A DNA stretch of 64,000 nucleotides from Opitutus sp. (lineage in GTDB: Bacteria; Verrucomicrobiota; Verrucomicrobiia; Opitutales; Opitutaceae): the NCBI GenBank assembly GCA_024998815.1, contig JACEUQ010000002.1:882501-946500 (forward strand), in the 5' to 3' direction. The notes under the pieces are model-generated. The model saw only the letters and a program-made list of their open reading frames with translations. It was not told where the DNA came from and did no database searches. The position numbers and the translations under genes are program-made. This document shows, one piece after another, positions 47,415 through 55,473 of this stretch (position 1 is the stretch's first letter; every line of letters begins with the position of its first letter).

Positions 47415-49221
47415 GAGCCTGTCCCAAATTTCCGGATTTTTAAAAAGTGCGCAGAGGTCCATTGGGATTGCGGGCGAACGAGGTGGCACGAATCACCCCA
47501 GCGACGTTAAACGGCGGCCCGAATCGATTTTTCCCGCCCCCAAGCGCGGTAGTAAGGTACGGCAAAGCCGGGGCGAGCCCCAGGGTTATTCACATTTTTG
47601 CCGGAAAATTGAATTAAGCGGCCAGCGGAAGTGTTATTTCCTCGGCAAGGATTCGTGACACCAGCCAGAGGTTGTGACCGAGTACACTCCAACCCACCGA
47701 ACGGTAGCGGTTGGCAAACCCTTTACAGCGCAAGCGTCCGCCGAGGCGTTGTTTGAGGATCGCAATGCGCGCTTCGGTCGCCGAACGGCGCCGCTGCAAT
47801 TGGGCGAAGCGTTTTTCGCTCAAACGCTCCTTGAGCGCGTGCGGATCACGCGGGCATACCGCATCGTAAACGTCTTGTTGCTTGAGCATTGCGGAAGTTT
47901 TTTTGGTGGCGAAGCCGCGGTCGGTGCCGACCGCGCTAATCGGCGCACTCAGGTCAAAGCGGTTCTGCCGCGCCAGGCTTTCCTCGAGTTGGCACCATTC
48001 TGCCGGAGCCGCGCCCTGGTAGAGTTGCCAGTCGGTGATTAAACCGGAGAGCGCCTCGCTCAACAGCAACGAGTTGCCAAACTCGACTTGGCTCCCTGCT
48101 TTGCCGCGAACCAGTACGTTCACATCAAGTTCATGCACGCTGAGGATCTTTTGGTCGTTGGGCACCGGGCGTCCGCCGATGATGCGCTCGTGGGCCTGCT
48201 TGATGACGGCGGGCAGTTGGCCGAGCATAGCGTCGATGCGGGTGGTTATCCGCTTGGTTTGGCGTTGGCTGTAATGGGTTTGGCTATACTTCTGCGCCAA
48301 CAGGTCGCGGTGGCGGCGGGCATGTTCTCCGATCGTGCGTAACAGCGTCTTCATCTTGCGCAGGATCTGTTTACGCGCGCGCTTGGCGTCGTTGCGGCGG
48401 CCTGCGTGGGTCATTGACATGCACAACTTGTTCATCTGCTTGGCAAAGCACTCCGGCTCTTCAGGCATACGGTGGAGCAGTCCAGCGCGGCGGATTAAAA
48501 TCATGGCCTTGAGCAAAGTCTTGGACACATCACGCAACAGCACCCAGTCCACCGGGAAGTGGATGTTGGTCTCCAAGCACGTGCCGTCGATGAGGCAAAC
48601 ATCCATGTCCAGCGGCGCGCTCAACCCGAGTTCAGTGGCGCGATCCTTCTCGCCGCACATCTCCACCAACACTTGCCCCATCCAGCGCACCTGTTCGGCG
48701 GTGAAAAACTTCGAGGCCCGCTCCAGCACACTTTTGGACGCCCCCTTGATTCCCTCAAGCGTGCGAACACCGCAAAAATCCGCCAGTAAATCACTTGAGG
48801 CAATGCTACGGGAAAGCTCGCGAAAGGATATGTTGCCCAAATGCACCCGCAACACTTCAAAGCGTAACGCTTTGAGCGCAAACTCCATACGCTGGCGTAG
48901 TTGTGCGACACTGGCTTGGCCTGCCCCCGCCTTGGCAAAGTCCATCGCCATCGTCTCCAAGTGGCTGCCACGCAACAACGCGTCGAGTCCTTCCAATTGC
49001 TGGCGAAACTCGGCGTAATCTTTATTGGCACCGACTGGCGTTAGCGCCGGACGCAACCAGCGTTGCAGGGCAATGGCCGAGGTGGCGGATACGGGTTTTG
49101 ACTTCATGGCCGATTATAGCGGCTTTTTTTTGACCAAAACCAGGGAATTACCCCTCTTTAGGCATCATTAAACTTATGCTAATAGTTCACTGCTAGGTTT
49201 TTATGCTTTCGGGACAGGCTC
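47415..49221 (-). mobile_element. Insertion sequence, copy 1 (1807 bp, ends GAGCCTGTCCC)
   Basis: Both ends carry GAGCCTGTCCC in inverted orientation (47415 and 49221). It holds one 497-aa DDE transposase on the minus strand. The second copy at 53319-55125 has the same length, termini and predicted protein. Flanking bases do not match (GAGTTA left, TATTTA right), so there is no target duplication; with the loss of the pflA 3' half this points to a deletion at the right side after insertion. Confidence 0.92.
47614..49107 (-). CDS. DDE transposase of IS copy 1
   Basis: 497 aa, starting MKSKPVSATSAIALQRWLRP. The catalytic acids are probably in VCLIDGTCLETNIHFPVDWV (Asp), SAVGTDRGFATKKTSAML (Asp) and RRRSATEARIAILKQRLGGR (Glu). 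KAGSQVEFGNSLLLSEALSG lies between. The pattern is that of IS4/IS5-type or unclassified (ISNCY-like) RNase-H-fold transposases; I do not assign a family. Predicted protein identical to that of copy 2. Probably active because the frame is intact. Confidence 0.9.
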   Translation of the reverse strand: MKSKPVSATSAIALQRWLRPALTPVGANKDYAEFRQQLEGLDALLRGSHLETMAMDFAKAGAGQASVAQLRQRMEFALKALRFEVLRVHLGNISFRELSRSIASSDLLADFCGVRTLEGIKGASKSVLERASKFFTAEQVRWMGQVLVEMCGEKDRATELGLSAPLDMDVCLIDGTCLETNIHFPVDWVLLRDVSKTLLKAMILIRRAGLLHRMPEEPECFAKQMNKLCMSMTHAGRRNDAKRARKQILRKMKTLLRTIGEHARRHRDLLAQKYSQTHYSQRQTKRITTRIDAMLGQLPAVIKQAHERIIGGRPVPNDQKILSVHELDVNVLVRGKAGSQVEFGNSLLLSEALSGLITDWQLYQGAAPAEWCQLEESLARQNRFDLSAPISAVGTDRGFATKKTSAMLKQQDVYDAVCPRDPHALKERLSEKRFAQLQRRRSATEARIAILKQRLGGRLRCKGFANRYRSVGWSVLGHNLWLVSRILAEEITLPLAA

Positions 49222-49510
49222 TATTTATTCCGCCTATTTCCCCTCACTCAGCCCAACAAAAATTTTAGCTATAAAAAAGCCCCGTCCGCTCGGCCCCGCT
49301 CGCTTCCTCCGACTCCCTCCTCCGCAGATCAACCACCCATTAACCCCTCAACCATTGAAGGGGGCAGTCATGCGCGCATCCGGAGCTTTATCGTACCGGG
49401 GGGGGGGGCCACATTGTCCGAAAACCCCGCACCCGGAATGACGCGCAGCAAGAAAAATAACCACGAAAATAGAATATTGAACTTTAGCTTTTCAAGGAAG
49501 ATACTCTCGT

Positions 49511-50680
49511 ATGATTGATCGCCCGGAAGCCCTCGCAGCCATTCGAAGTTCCTTTGCCGCCCATCCGGCGGTGGGGCTGGCCGGACCCCGACAGTGCGGT
49601 AAAACAACCTTGGCGAGGATTCTCGCCGCCGAAGAAAAGGACTGCACGTTTTTCGATCTGGAAAAGGCCGTGGATCGCCGCCGGTTGGAAACCCCTGAAC
49701 AAGCGCTGGGATCCCTTGAGGGATTGGTCATCATTGATGAGGTTCAGCGCCAGCCGGCGCTGTTCGAGACGCTCCGCGTGTTGCTGGATCGCCCGGATAA
49801 AAAAACGCGCTTTTTACTGTTAGGTAGCGCCTCCCCGACGCTGATCAAGGGCATTTCCGAGTCGTTGGCCGGACGCATGGGGCTGGTTGATTTGGGCCCC
49901 TTGCAATTACAAGAGACGGGGGCCGATTCGTGGAAAACTCTTTGGTATCGGGGGGGGTTTCCACGCTCTTATCTCGCTACGAGCGACGCCGCCTCCAGTG
50001 TTTGGCGCGAGAGCTTTATTCGCACCTTTTTGGAACGCGACATCCCGCAATTCGGTATCACGGTCCCGGCGGAGACCTTGCGCCGGTTTTGGACCATGAT
50101 TGCGCATTACCACGGGCAAGTGTGGAACGGCGCGGAGTTTGCCCGCTCCCTAGGTTCCAGTGAGCCGACCGCCCGCCGTTATTTAGACATTTTGGCTGGG
50201 GCGTTTATGGTGCGGGTTTTGCCACCGTGGCATGAGAATCTCAAAAAGCGTCAGCTCAAAGCCCCTAAGCTGTATGTGCGTGACTCCGGACTCCTGCACT
50301 CCCTCTTCGAACTTGAGTCGCCCGAGGAGGTGAGCGGCCACCCCAAGGCGGGCGCCTCGTGGGAGGGATTTGTGATTGAGCAACTGGTGTCGGCGACCGG
50401 GTCGCGCTCGGCCTATTACTGGGCCACCCACGGCGGCGCGGAGCTGGATTTGATGCTGATCATCCGCGGCAAACGCTTTGGCTTTGAGTTTAAGCACAGC
50501 GACGCGCCGGCCGCCACCAAGTCGATGCACACGGCATTAAGCGACCTAGGGTTGGATCATCTGTGGGTCGTCTATCCGGGTGCTGAAACCTACCCGTTGG
50601 GGGAACGCTTAACCGCCCTGCCGATCACCGCCGTGCCGGACCTGGCCAAAAAGCTTCAGGCTCCGGCATTCCTCGCCTGA
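49511..50680 (+). CDS. AAA_14/DUF4143-type ATPase
   Basis: 389 aa. Walker A in VGLAGPRQCGKTTLARIL, Walker B in VIIDEVQRQPALFE and LLGSASPTLIKGISESLAGR follow the AAA_14 pattern; the second half (RYLDILAGAFMVRVLPPWHE, KAPKLYVRDSGLLHSLFEL and AELDLMLIIRGKRFGFEFK) is the DUF4143 nuclease-like domain with a D-x-E-x-K-like motif. Such ATPases are common and variable in bacterial accessory DNA and their job is not established. A similar, but clearly different, protein is encoded at 51431-52660. Confidence 0.88.
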   Translation: MIDRPEALAAIRSSFAAHPAVGLAGPRQCGKTTLARILAAEEKDCTFFDLEKAVDRRRLETPEQALGSLEGLVIIDEVQRQPALFETLRVLLDRPDKKTRFLLLGSASPTLIKGISESLAGRMGLVDLGPLQLQETGADSWKTLWYRGGFPRSYLATSDAASSVWRESFIRTFLERDIPQFGITVPAETLRRFWTMIAHYHGQVWNGAEFARSLGSSEPTARRYLDILAGAFMVRVLPPWHENLKKRQLKAPKLYVRDSGLLHSLFELESPEEVSGHPKAGASWEGFVIEQLVSATGSRSAYYWATHGGAELDLMLIIRGKRFGFEFKHSDAPAATKSMHTALSDLGLDHLWVVYPGAETYPLGERLTALPITAVPDLAKKLQAPAFLA

Positions 50681-50996
50681 TAGGCCGCACGGGCTGTGGC
50701 GGCTGAATTGGGTACGGACAAGGCGGGCTCGGCCTTCATGGTTTAAACACAATGCCGTTAAGGCATGCTCTACCTCGAGCAATCGGCGTCGGATCGAGAA
50801 CGAGTAAGATTAAGAGAACGAGAACGATACGGAATTCAGCGGTGCCGCTGACGTGCCGATCGGTGGACGGGGATTGAATCGTTCTCGTTCTCTTACTCGT
50901 TCTCTTTCGTCAGGGACTCGGGGGCGTTTCGGTTCGGTGTACTCGATTCCTTCGTTCGTATATCAATATTATAGCGCAACTTGCTTATCCCTAGAT
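50681..50996. other. Spacer with dispersed hairpin repeat
   Basis: Between the first DUF4143 gene and the phosphatase remnant no gene is seen. The notable content is the repeat at 50793-50911, listed separately, and short palindromes such as ATGCCGTTAAGGCAT near 50752. Confidence 0.6.
50793..50911. repeat. Dispersed hairpin-forming repeat, copy 2
   Basis: Carries AAGAGAACGAGAACGAT (near 50811), GGAATTCAGCGGTGCC (50831), GGTGGACGGGG and AATCGTTCTCGTTCTCTTAC near 50878, in the opposite orientation to copy 1 at 21898-21983. The outer GAGAACGAGAACGAT and ATCGTTCTCGTTCTC blocks are complementary, so a long hairpin is possible. Confidence 0.8.
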
Positions 50997-51230
50997 TTAT
51001 CCGGGCCATGCCTTGCAGGCATTAGGTTTAAACAGGTCATCCGCAAACCCCTGCCCATCCCGATTAGATTCGGTCACTTCCATCAGGTTTACGATGTCGG
51101 TGACGCCGACCGCGAGGAGCCCTTTGGCTTTGGCCTGGGCGGATTCGAGGGTTTGAGCCCCAGGATAACACCCGGCGAGGAGCTTTCCTGGCACGACCCA
51201 GTAACTGCGTTTAAACGGTAATGCGTTCAT
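50997..51230 (-). pseudogene. Protein-tyrosine/dual-specificity phosphatase remnant
   Basis: A 77-codon frame, MNALPFKRSYWVVPGKLLAG, then CYPGAQTLESAQAKAKGLLA and VGVTDIVNLMEVTESNRDGQ. This matches the first 60 residues of bacterial DSP/PTP proteins, whose catalytic HCxxGxxR motif lies further on. After VTESNRDG the sequence loses the family pattern and ends in KAWPG, so the catalytic part is absent. It is probably a decayed gene; the upstream half could still be translated. Confidence 0.6.
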
Positions 51231-51430
51231 AATGAATGCCGCGTCAAAGACGAATACCCCAACCGAGGGGCTGCGCCTAGTCCGCTAGCGTCATCAAGAT
51301 GGCGCACTCATTTTTAGGCTACGTGCCGTTAATTCGGCGCCAAAGCACAAGCGGTGATAACGTAAGCTACTACAAAACAATGCATAAAAACAATATTGTA
51401 AATTATAATACCAAGTGTTTGATTTTCACA

Positions 51431-52660
51431 ATGTACCAGCGAAATCTTCTCAATAAAATCATCGAGAGCATCCAATTTAGCCCCGCGACCCTAATCAATG
51501 GAGCGCGGCAGACAGGTAAAAGCACTTTTCTTCAAAACTCCTTCGTTGGTGCTGAAGGGTTTAGTTACACCAATTTGGATGACTTAAACCTCCTGCGACT
51601 TGCCAAAAGCGACCCGATCACCTTTTTATCCCAACTTCCATCGCGGGCCGCCATCGACGAAATCCAGCGCACGCCCGAGCTTCTGCTTCCCCTGAAAAAA
51701 CTAATCGACGAAGACCGCGCCACTCGCCGGTTTTTGCTTTCTGGCTCGGCCAACATTCTGACCCTGCCCAAGCTCTCCGAGTCGCTGGCCGGGCGCATGG
51801 AGATTTATACTCTTTGGCCGCTTTCCCAAGGAGAAATCCACGGGCGAAAAGAGCGCTTTATTGATTGGGCTTTTTCAGACGAGCCCCCGGAAACCCCCTC
51901 GCCCTTTTCACAAACTGATTACATCGAAACCCTCGTTCGCGGTGGCTACCCCGAGGCCCTGGCCCAGATGCAAGCCGGTCGAGGTCCGGAGTGGTTCAAG
52001 TCTTACCTCGCCACCATTTTACAGCGGGACATTCAAGATATCTCACGTATCGACGGCCTGGCCGAATTGCCCAACCTGCTTGATATCATCGCATCGCGTG
52101 CCGGCAACCTGATCAACTTCGCTGACATCTCGCGCATGACCAAACTTAACGCGGTCACTCTCAAGCGTTATTATACACTCCTTGAAATGGTGTTCCTCGT
52201 AGTCGAAGTTCCCGCCTGGGGCACTAACTTCGAAAAGCGACTCGTGAAGAGTCCCAAGGTATTTATCAATGACACCGGACTCTTATGCTACTTAAGGGGC
52301 TTGAGCCAAGAGGCCTTGCACCGCGAGCGAGGACTAATCGGCAGTGTAATGGAGAATTTTGTCGCCATGGAGTTAACCAAACAACTCGGCTGGGCTGCCT
52401 CCCGCTGTAATCTCCTTCACTACCGCAATCACCAGGGAGACGAAGTGGACGCGGTCTTGGAAGCGGCTGACAAACGCATCGTCGGAGTGGAGGTCAAAGC
52501 GTCGATGGATATAAAACCTTCGGACTTCAATGGCCTGCGGTCTTTGGCGGAAACTGCCGGCGAACGCTTCCACCGTGGTTTTCTGCTGTACACCGGCACC
52601 GATGTTATTGCCTACGACAAAAACCTGTGGGCTCTGCCGATTTCGTCACTCTGGACATGA
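51431..52660 (+). CDS. AAA_14/DUF4143-type ATPase
   Basis: 409 aa from MYQRNLLNKIIESIQFSPAT; the frame is open upstream to 51299, but that part is not conserved. Walker A in LINGARQTGKSTFLQNSF, Walker B in AAIDEIQRTPELLLPLK, sensor LSGSANILTLPKLSESLAGR, and the C-terminal DUF4143 part with VFINDTGLLCYLRGL, HQGDEVDAVLEAADKRIVGV and EVKASMDIK (the conserved Asp and ExK of a nuclease-like fold). A second relative of the same class lies at 49511. Located upstream of the YefM/YoeB-type locus. Confidence 0.9.
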   Translation: MYQRNLLNKIIESIQFSPATLINGARQTGKSTFLQNSFVGAEGFSYTNLDDLNLLRLAKSDPITFLSQLPSRAAIDEIQRTPELLLPLKKLIDEDRATRRFLLSGSANILTLPKLSESLAGRMEIYTLWPLSQGEIHGRKERFIDWAFSDEPPETPSPFSQTDYIETLVRGGYPEALAQMQAGRGPEWFKSYLATILQRDIQDISRIDGLAELPNLLDIIASRAGNLINFADISRMTKLNAVTLKRYYTLLEMVFLVVEVPAWGTNFEKRLVKSPKVFINDTGLLCYLRGLSQEALHRERGLIGSVMENFVAMELTKQLGWAASRCNLLHYRNHQGDEVDAVLEAADKRIVGVEVKASMDIKPSDFNGLRSLAETAGERFHRGFLLYTGTDVIAYDKNLWALPISSLWT

Positions 52661-52736
52661 ACCCTCCGAGCAGAACCTAGGGCTTAGATTAAAAGACGGC
52701 TTGCTGGGGATAGCTTGTCCTTACCCCAAAAGTCAT

Positions 52737-52791
52737 GGATCATGCACCGAGCAGTACGCTCCGCGCCAAGCACGTTCATCGCTGAGCTTTT
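52737..52791. repeat. Direct repeat flanking the toxin-antitoxin locus, left copy
   Basis: Shares GGAT, CCGAGCAG, GCTCCGCG and TCGCTGAGCTTTT with 55213-55268 in the same order and orientation, roughly 70 per cent alike by eye. One copy precedes the antitoxin and the other follows the toxin remnant. Confidence 0.55.
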
Positions 52792-52812
52792 AACGTTCGA
52801 CAAAAAGGAAAC

Positions 52813-52843
52813 TTGACATGCGCACGCTTTAGCGCACGCTTTT
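52813..52843 (+). promoter_or_regulatory. Promoter/operator region of the antitoxin gene
   Basis: TTGACA at 52813-52818 is a full -35 match. A tandem 12-bp repeat follows, GCGCACGCTTTA (52820-52831) and GCGCACGCTTTT (52832-52843), placed where a -10 box would be. YefM-type antitoxins repress their own promoter, so this repeat is a candidate operator. A clear -10 was not found. Confidence 0.5.
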
Positions 52844-52847
52844 GCTT

Positions 52848-53090
52848 ATGTTCACTTTACCTGCAACCAAAGCTCGCGCGACGCTTTATTCGCTTATGGA
52901 TCAGGCCGCTATTTCCCATCAACCGATTCAGATTACAGGCAAGCGCTCGAATGCGGTTCTTGTTTCTGAAGAAGATTGGAGCGCTATTCAGGAGACACTG
53001 TATCTTTTATCAATTCCGGGTATGCGCGATTCGATTAAAGAAGGAATGGCCGCCCCGATCAAAGATTGCGCCACCTCACTAAAATGGTAA
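52848..53090 (+). CDS. Phd/YefM-family antitoxin
   Basis: 80 aa from ATG 52848 (MFTLPATKARATLYSLMDQA); TTG 52842 is also open. The pattern ATKARATLYSLMDQA, PIQITGKRSNAVLVSEEDWS and AIQETLYLLSIPGMRDSIKE matches YefM antitoxins, which bind their operator by the N terminus and the toxin by the C terminus. The last seven bases overlap the start of the toxin gene. The partner toxin is broken, so the antitoxin may be an orphan. Confidence 0.9.
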   Translation: MFTLPATKARATLYSLMDQAAISHQPIQITGKRSNAVLVSEEDWSAIQETLYLLSIPGMRDSIKEGMAAPIKDCATSLKW

Positions 53091-53347
53091 AGTGGCAATT
53101 GGTTTACGCCAAACAGGCGCTGAAAGACGCCAAGAAATTATCATCTAGTGGGCTTAAGGCTAAGGCCGAAAAACTATTGGAGATCATTAGTGAAGATCCA
53201 TTCGGAAATCCGCCGCCATTTGAAAAGTTAGTCGGGGATTTGAGTGGGGCATATTCGCGAAGAATTAATATTCAGCATCGAGTGGTTTACGAAGTATTTG
53301 CCGATGTTCGTATAGTTAGAGCCTGTCCCGAAAGCATAAAAACCTAG
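53084..53347 (+). pseudogene. YoeB/Txe-type mRNA endoribonuclease toxin, interrupted near its 3' end by IS copy 2
   Basis: The frame from ATG 53084 reads MVKWQLVYAKQALKDAKKLS and later FEKLVGDLSGAYSRRINIQH, RVVYEVFADVRIV, a YoeB/Txe fold. At 53319 the IS begins, and the frame ends RACPESIKT. The missing final ten codons are present after the IS, at 55131-55163, reading KVLRLWTHYE and a stop. Joined, the toxin is 88 aa. The conserved C-terminal His-Tyr pair of YoeB, needed for RNA cleavage, lies in the lost part, so the present product is expected to be inactive. Confidence 0.88.
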
Positions 53348-55125
53348 CAGTGAACTATTAGCATAAGTTTAATGATGCCTAAAGAGGGGTAATTCCCTGG
53401 TTTTGGTCAAAAAAAAGCCGCTATAATCGGCCATGAAGTCAAAACCCGTATCCGCCACCTCGGCCATTGCCCTGCAACGCTGGTTGCGTCCGGCGCTAAC
53501 GCCAGTCGGTGCCAATAAAGATTACGCCGAGTTTCGCCAGCAATTGGAAGGACTCGACGCGTTGTTGCGTGGCAGCCACTTGGAGACGATGGCGATGGAC
53601 TTTGCCAAGGCGGGGGCAGGCCAAGCCAGTGTCGCACAACTACGCCAGCGTATGGAGTTTGCGCTCAAAGCGTTACGCTTTGAAGTGTTGCGGGTGCATT
53701 TGGGCAACATATCCTTTCGCGAGCTTTCCCGTAGCATTGCCTCAAGTGATTTACTGGCGGATTTTTGCGGTGTTCGCACGCTTGAGGGAATCAAGGGGGC
53801 GTCCAAAAGTGTGCTGGAGCGGGCCTCGAAGTTTTTCACCGCCGAACAGGTGCGCTGGATGGGGCAAGTGTTGGTGGAGATGTGCGGCGAGAAGGATCGC
53901 GCCACTGAACTCGGGTTGAGCGCGCCGCTGGACATGGATGTTTGCCTCATCGACGGCACGTGCTTGGAGACCAACATCCACTTCCCGGTGGACTGGGTGC
54001 TGTTGCGTGATGTGTCCAAGACTTTGCTCAAGGCCATGATTTTAATCCGCCGCGCTGGACTGCTCCACCGTATGCCTGAAGAGCCGGAGTGCTTTGCCAA
54101 GCAGATGAACAAGTTGTGCATGTCAATGACCCACGCAGGCCGCCGCAACGACGCCAAGCGCGCGCGTAAACAGATCCTGCGCAAGATGAAGACGCTGTTA
54201 CGCACGATCGGAGAACATGCCCGCCGCCACCGCGACCTGTTGGCGCAGAAGTATAGCCAAACCCATTACAGCCAACGCCAAACCAAGCGGATAACCACCC
54301 GCATCGACGCTATGCTCGGCCAACTGCCCGCCGTCATCAAGCAGGCCCACGAGCGCATCATCGGCGGACGCCCGGTGCCCAACGACCAAAAGATCCTCAG
54401 CGTGCATGAACTTGATGTGAACGTACTGGTTCGCGGCAAAGCAGGGAGCCAAGTCGAGTTTGGCAACTCGTTGCTGTTGAGCGAGGCGCTCTCCGGTTTA
54501 ATCACCGACTGGCAACTCTACCAGGGCGCGGCTCCGGCAGAATGGTGCCAACTCGAGGAAAGCCTGGCGCGGCAGAACCGCTTTGACCTGAGTGCGCCGA
54601 TTAGCGCGGTCGGCACCGACCGCGGCTTCGCCACCAAAAAAACTTCCGCAATGCTCAAGCAACAAGACGTTTACGATGCGGTATGCCCGCGTGATCCGCA
54701 CGCGCTCAAGGAGCGTTTGAGCGAAAAACGCTTCGCCCAATTGCAGCGGCGCCGTTCGGCGACCGAAGCGCGCATTGCGATCCTCAAACAACGCCTCGGC
54801 GGACGCTTGCGCTGTAAAGGGTTTGCCAACCGCTACCGTTCGGTGGGTTGGAGTGTACTCGGTCACAACCTCTGGCTGGTGTCACGAATCCTTGCCGAGG
54901 AAATAACACTTCCGCTGGCCGCTTAATTCAATTTTCCGGCAAAAATGTGAATAACCCTGGGGCTCGCCCCGGCTTTGCCGTACCTTACTACCGCGCTTGG
55001 GGGCGGGAAAAATCGATTCGGGCCGCCGTTTAACGTCGCTGGGGTGATTCGTGCCACCTCGTTCGCCCGCAATCCCAATGGACCTCTGCGCACTTTTTAA
55101 AAATCCGGAAATTTGGGACAGGCTC
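53319..55125 (+). mobile_element. Insertion sequence, copy 2 (1807 bp, ends GAGCCTGTCCC)
   Basis: Same length, termini and transposase as copy 1, in inverted orientation. It is flanked by the 6-bp direct repeat TAGTTA (53313-53318 and 55126-55131), a target duplication, and it splits the YoeB-type toxin. Because the duplication is intact and the frame can be repaired by eye, the insertion is recent. Confidence 0.95.
53433..54926 (+). CDS. DDE transposase of IS copy 2
   Basis: 497 aa starting MKSKPVSATSAIALQRWLRP; residue-for-residue the same as the copy 1 transposase (see the entry at 47614-49107 for motifs). An intact frame means this copy is the more likely source of new movement, because its ends and target duplication are also complete. 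Transcribed in the plus direction, away from the broken toxin start. Confidence 0.9.
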   Translation: MKSKPVSATSAIALQRWLRPALTPVGANKDYAEFRQQLEGLDALLRGSHLETMAMDFAKAGAGQASVAQLRQRMEFALKALRFEVLRVHLGNISFRELSRSIASSDLLADFCGVRTLEGIKGASKSVLERASKFFTAEQVRWMGQVLVEMCGEKDRATELGLSAPLDMDVCLIDGTCLETNIHFPVDWVLLRDVSKTLLKAMILIRRAGLLHRMPEEPECFAKQMNKLCMSMTHAGRRNDAKRARKQILRKMKTLLRTIGEHARRHRDLLAQKYSQTHYSQRQTKRITTRIDAMLGQLPAVIKQAHERIIGGRPVPNDQKILSVHELDVNVLVRGKAGSQVEFGNSLLLSEALSGLITDWQLYQGAAPAEWCQLEESLARQNRFDLSAPISAVGTDRGFATKKTSAMLKQQDVYDAVCPRDPHALKERLSEKRFAQLQRRRSATEARIAILKQRLGGRLRCKGFANRYRSVGWSVLGHNLWLVSRILAEEITLPLAA

Positions 55126-55163
55126 TAGTTAAAGTTTTAAGACTTTGGACTCACTACGAATAA
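55126..55163 (+). pseudogene. 3' end of the interrupted YoeB-type toxin
   Basis: After the duplicated TAGTTA, the frame AAA GTT TTA AGA CTT TGG ACT reads on to CAC TAC GAA TAA, that is KVLRLWTHYE-stop, the usual C terminus of YoeB/Txe toxins. The rest of 55164-55473 has no gene; it holds the repeat at 55213-55268. Confidence 0.9.
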
Positions 55164-55212
55164 CAACCACCGAGCCGAACGAGGCGCTACAGCGAACGGC
55201 ATGGCTTGTCAC

Positions 55213-55268
55213 GGATTGTACTCCGAGCAGCATGCTCCGCGTAGAGCCACTCCGTCGCTGAGCTTTTT
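55213..55268. repeat. Direct repeat flanking the toxin-antitoxin locus, right copy
   Basis: Counterpart of 52737-52791, containing CTCCGAGCAGCATGCTCCGC and TCGCTGAGCTTTTTAG. It lies 50 bases after the toxin stop codon. Confidence 0.55.
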
Positions 55269-55473
55269 AGCTTGGCTGAATTCGCCGTAATACAGCTGAG
55301 CTTATTAATTCCGAAGCGGTACGCAAAAATAATACAGTGAGCATCCACGCGTTGTTTGACTTGCAATAAAATACCGCAACGGTGAGACCCATGCCCAGAG
55401 AAACTCTGGGTAGTAATGCAGGTGGCAATAAAGGGTTCTACTCAGCCAATTTAGCGGCCTGACTGTCTAGCCC

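Noticed and set aside
47415-55125. Inversion of the 4.1-kb block between the two IS copies as the cause of the missing pflA end
   Set aside because: Copy 2 keeps its own matched TAGTTA duplication and the toxin halves match across it, so its flanks have not been exchanged; the flanks of copy 1 fit a deletion better.
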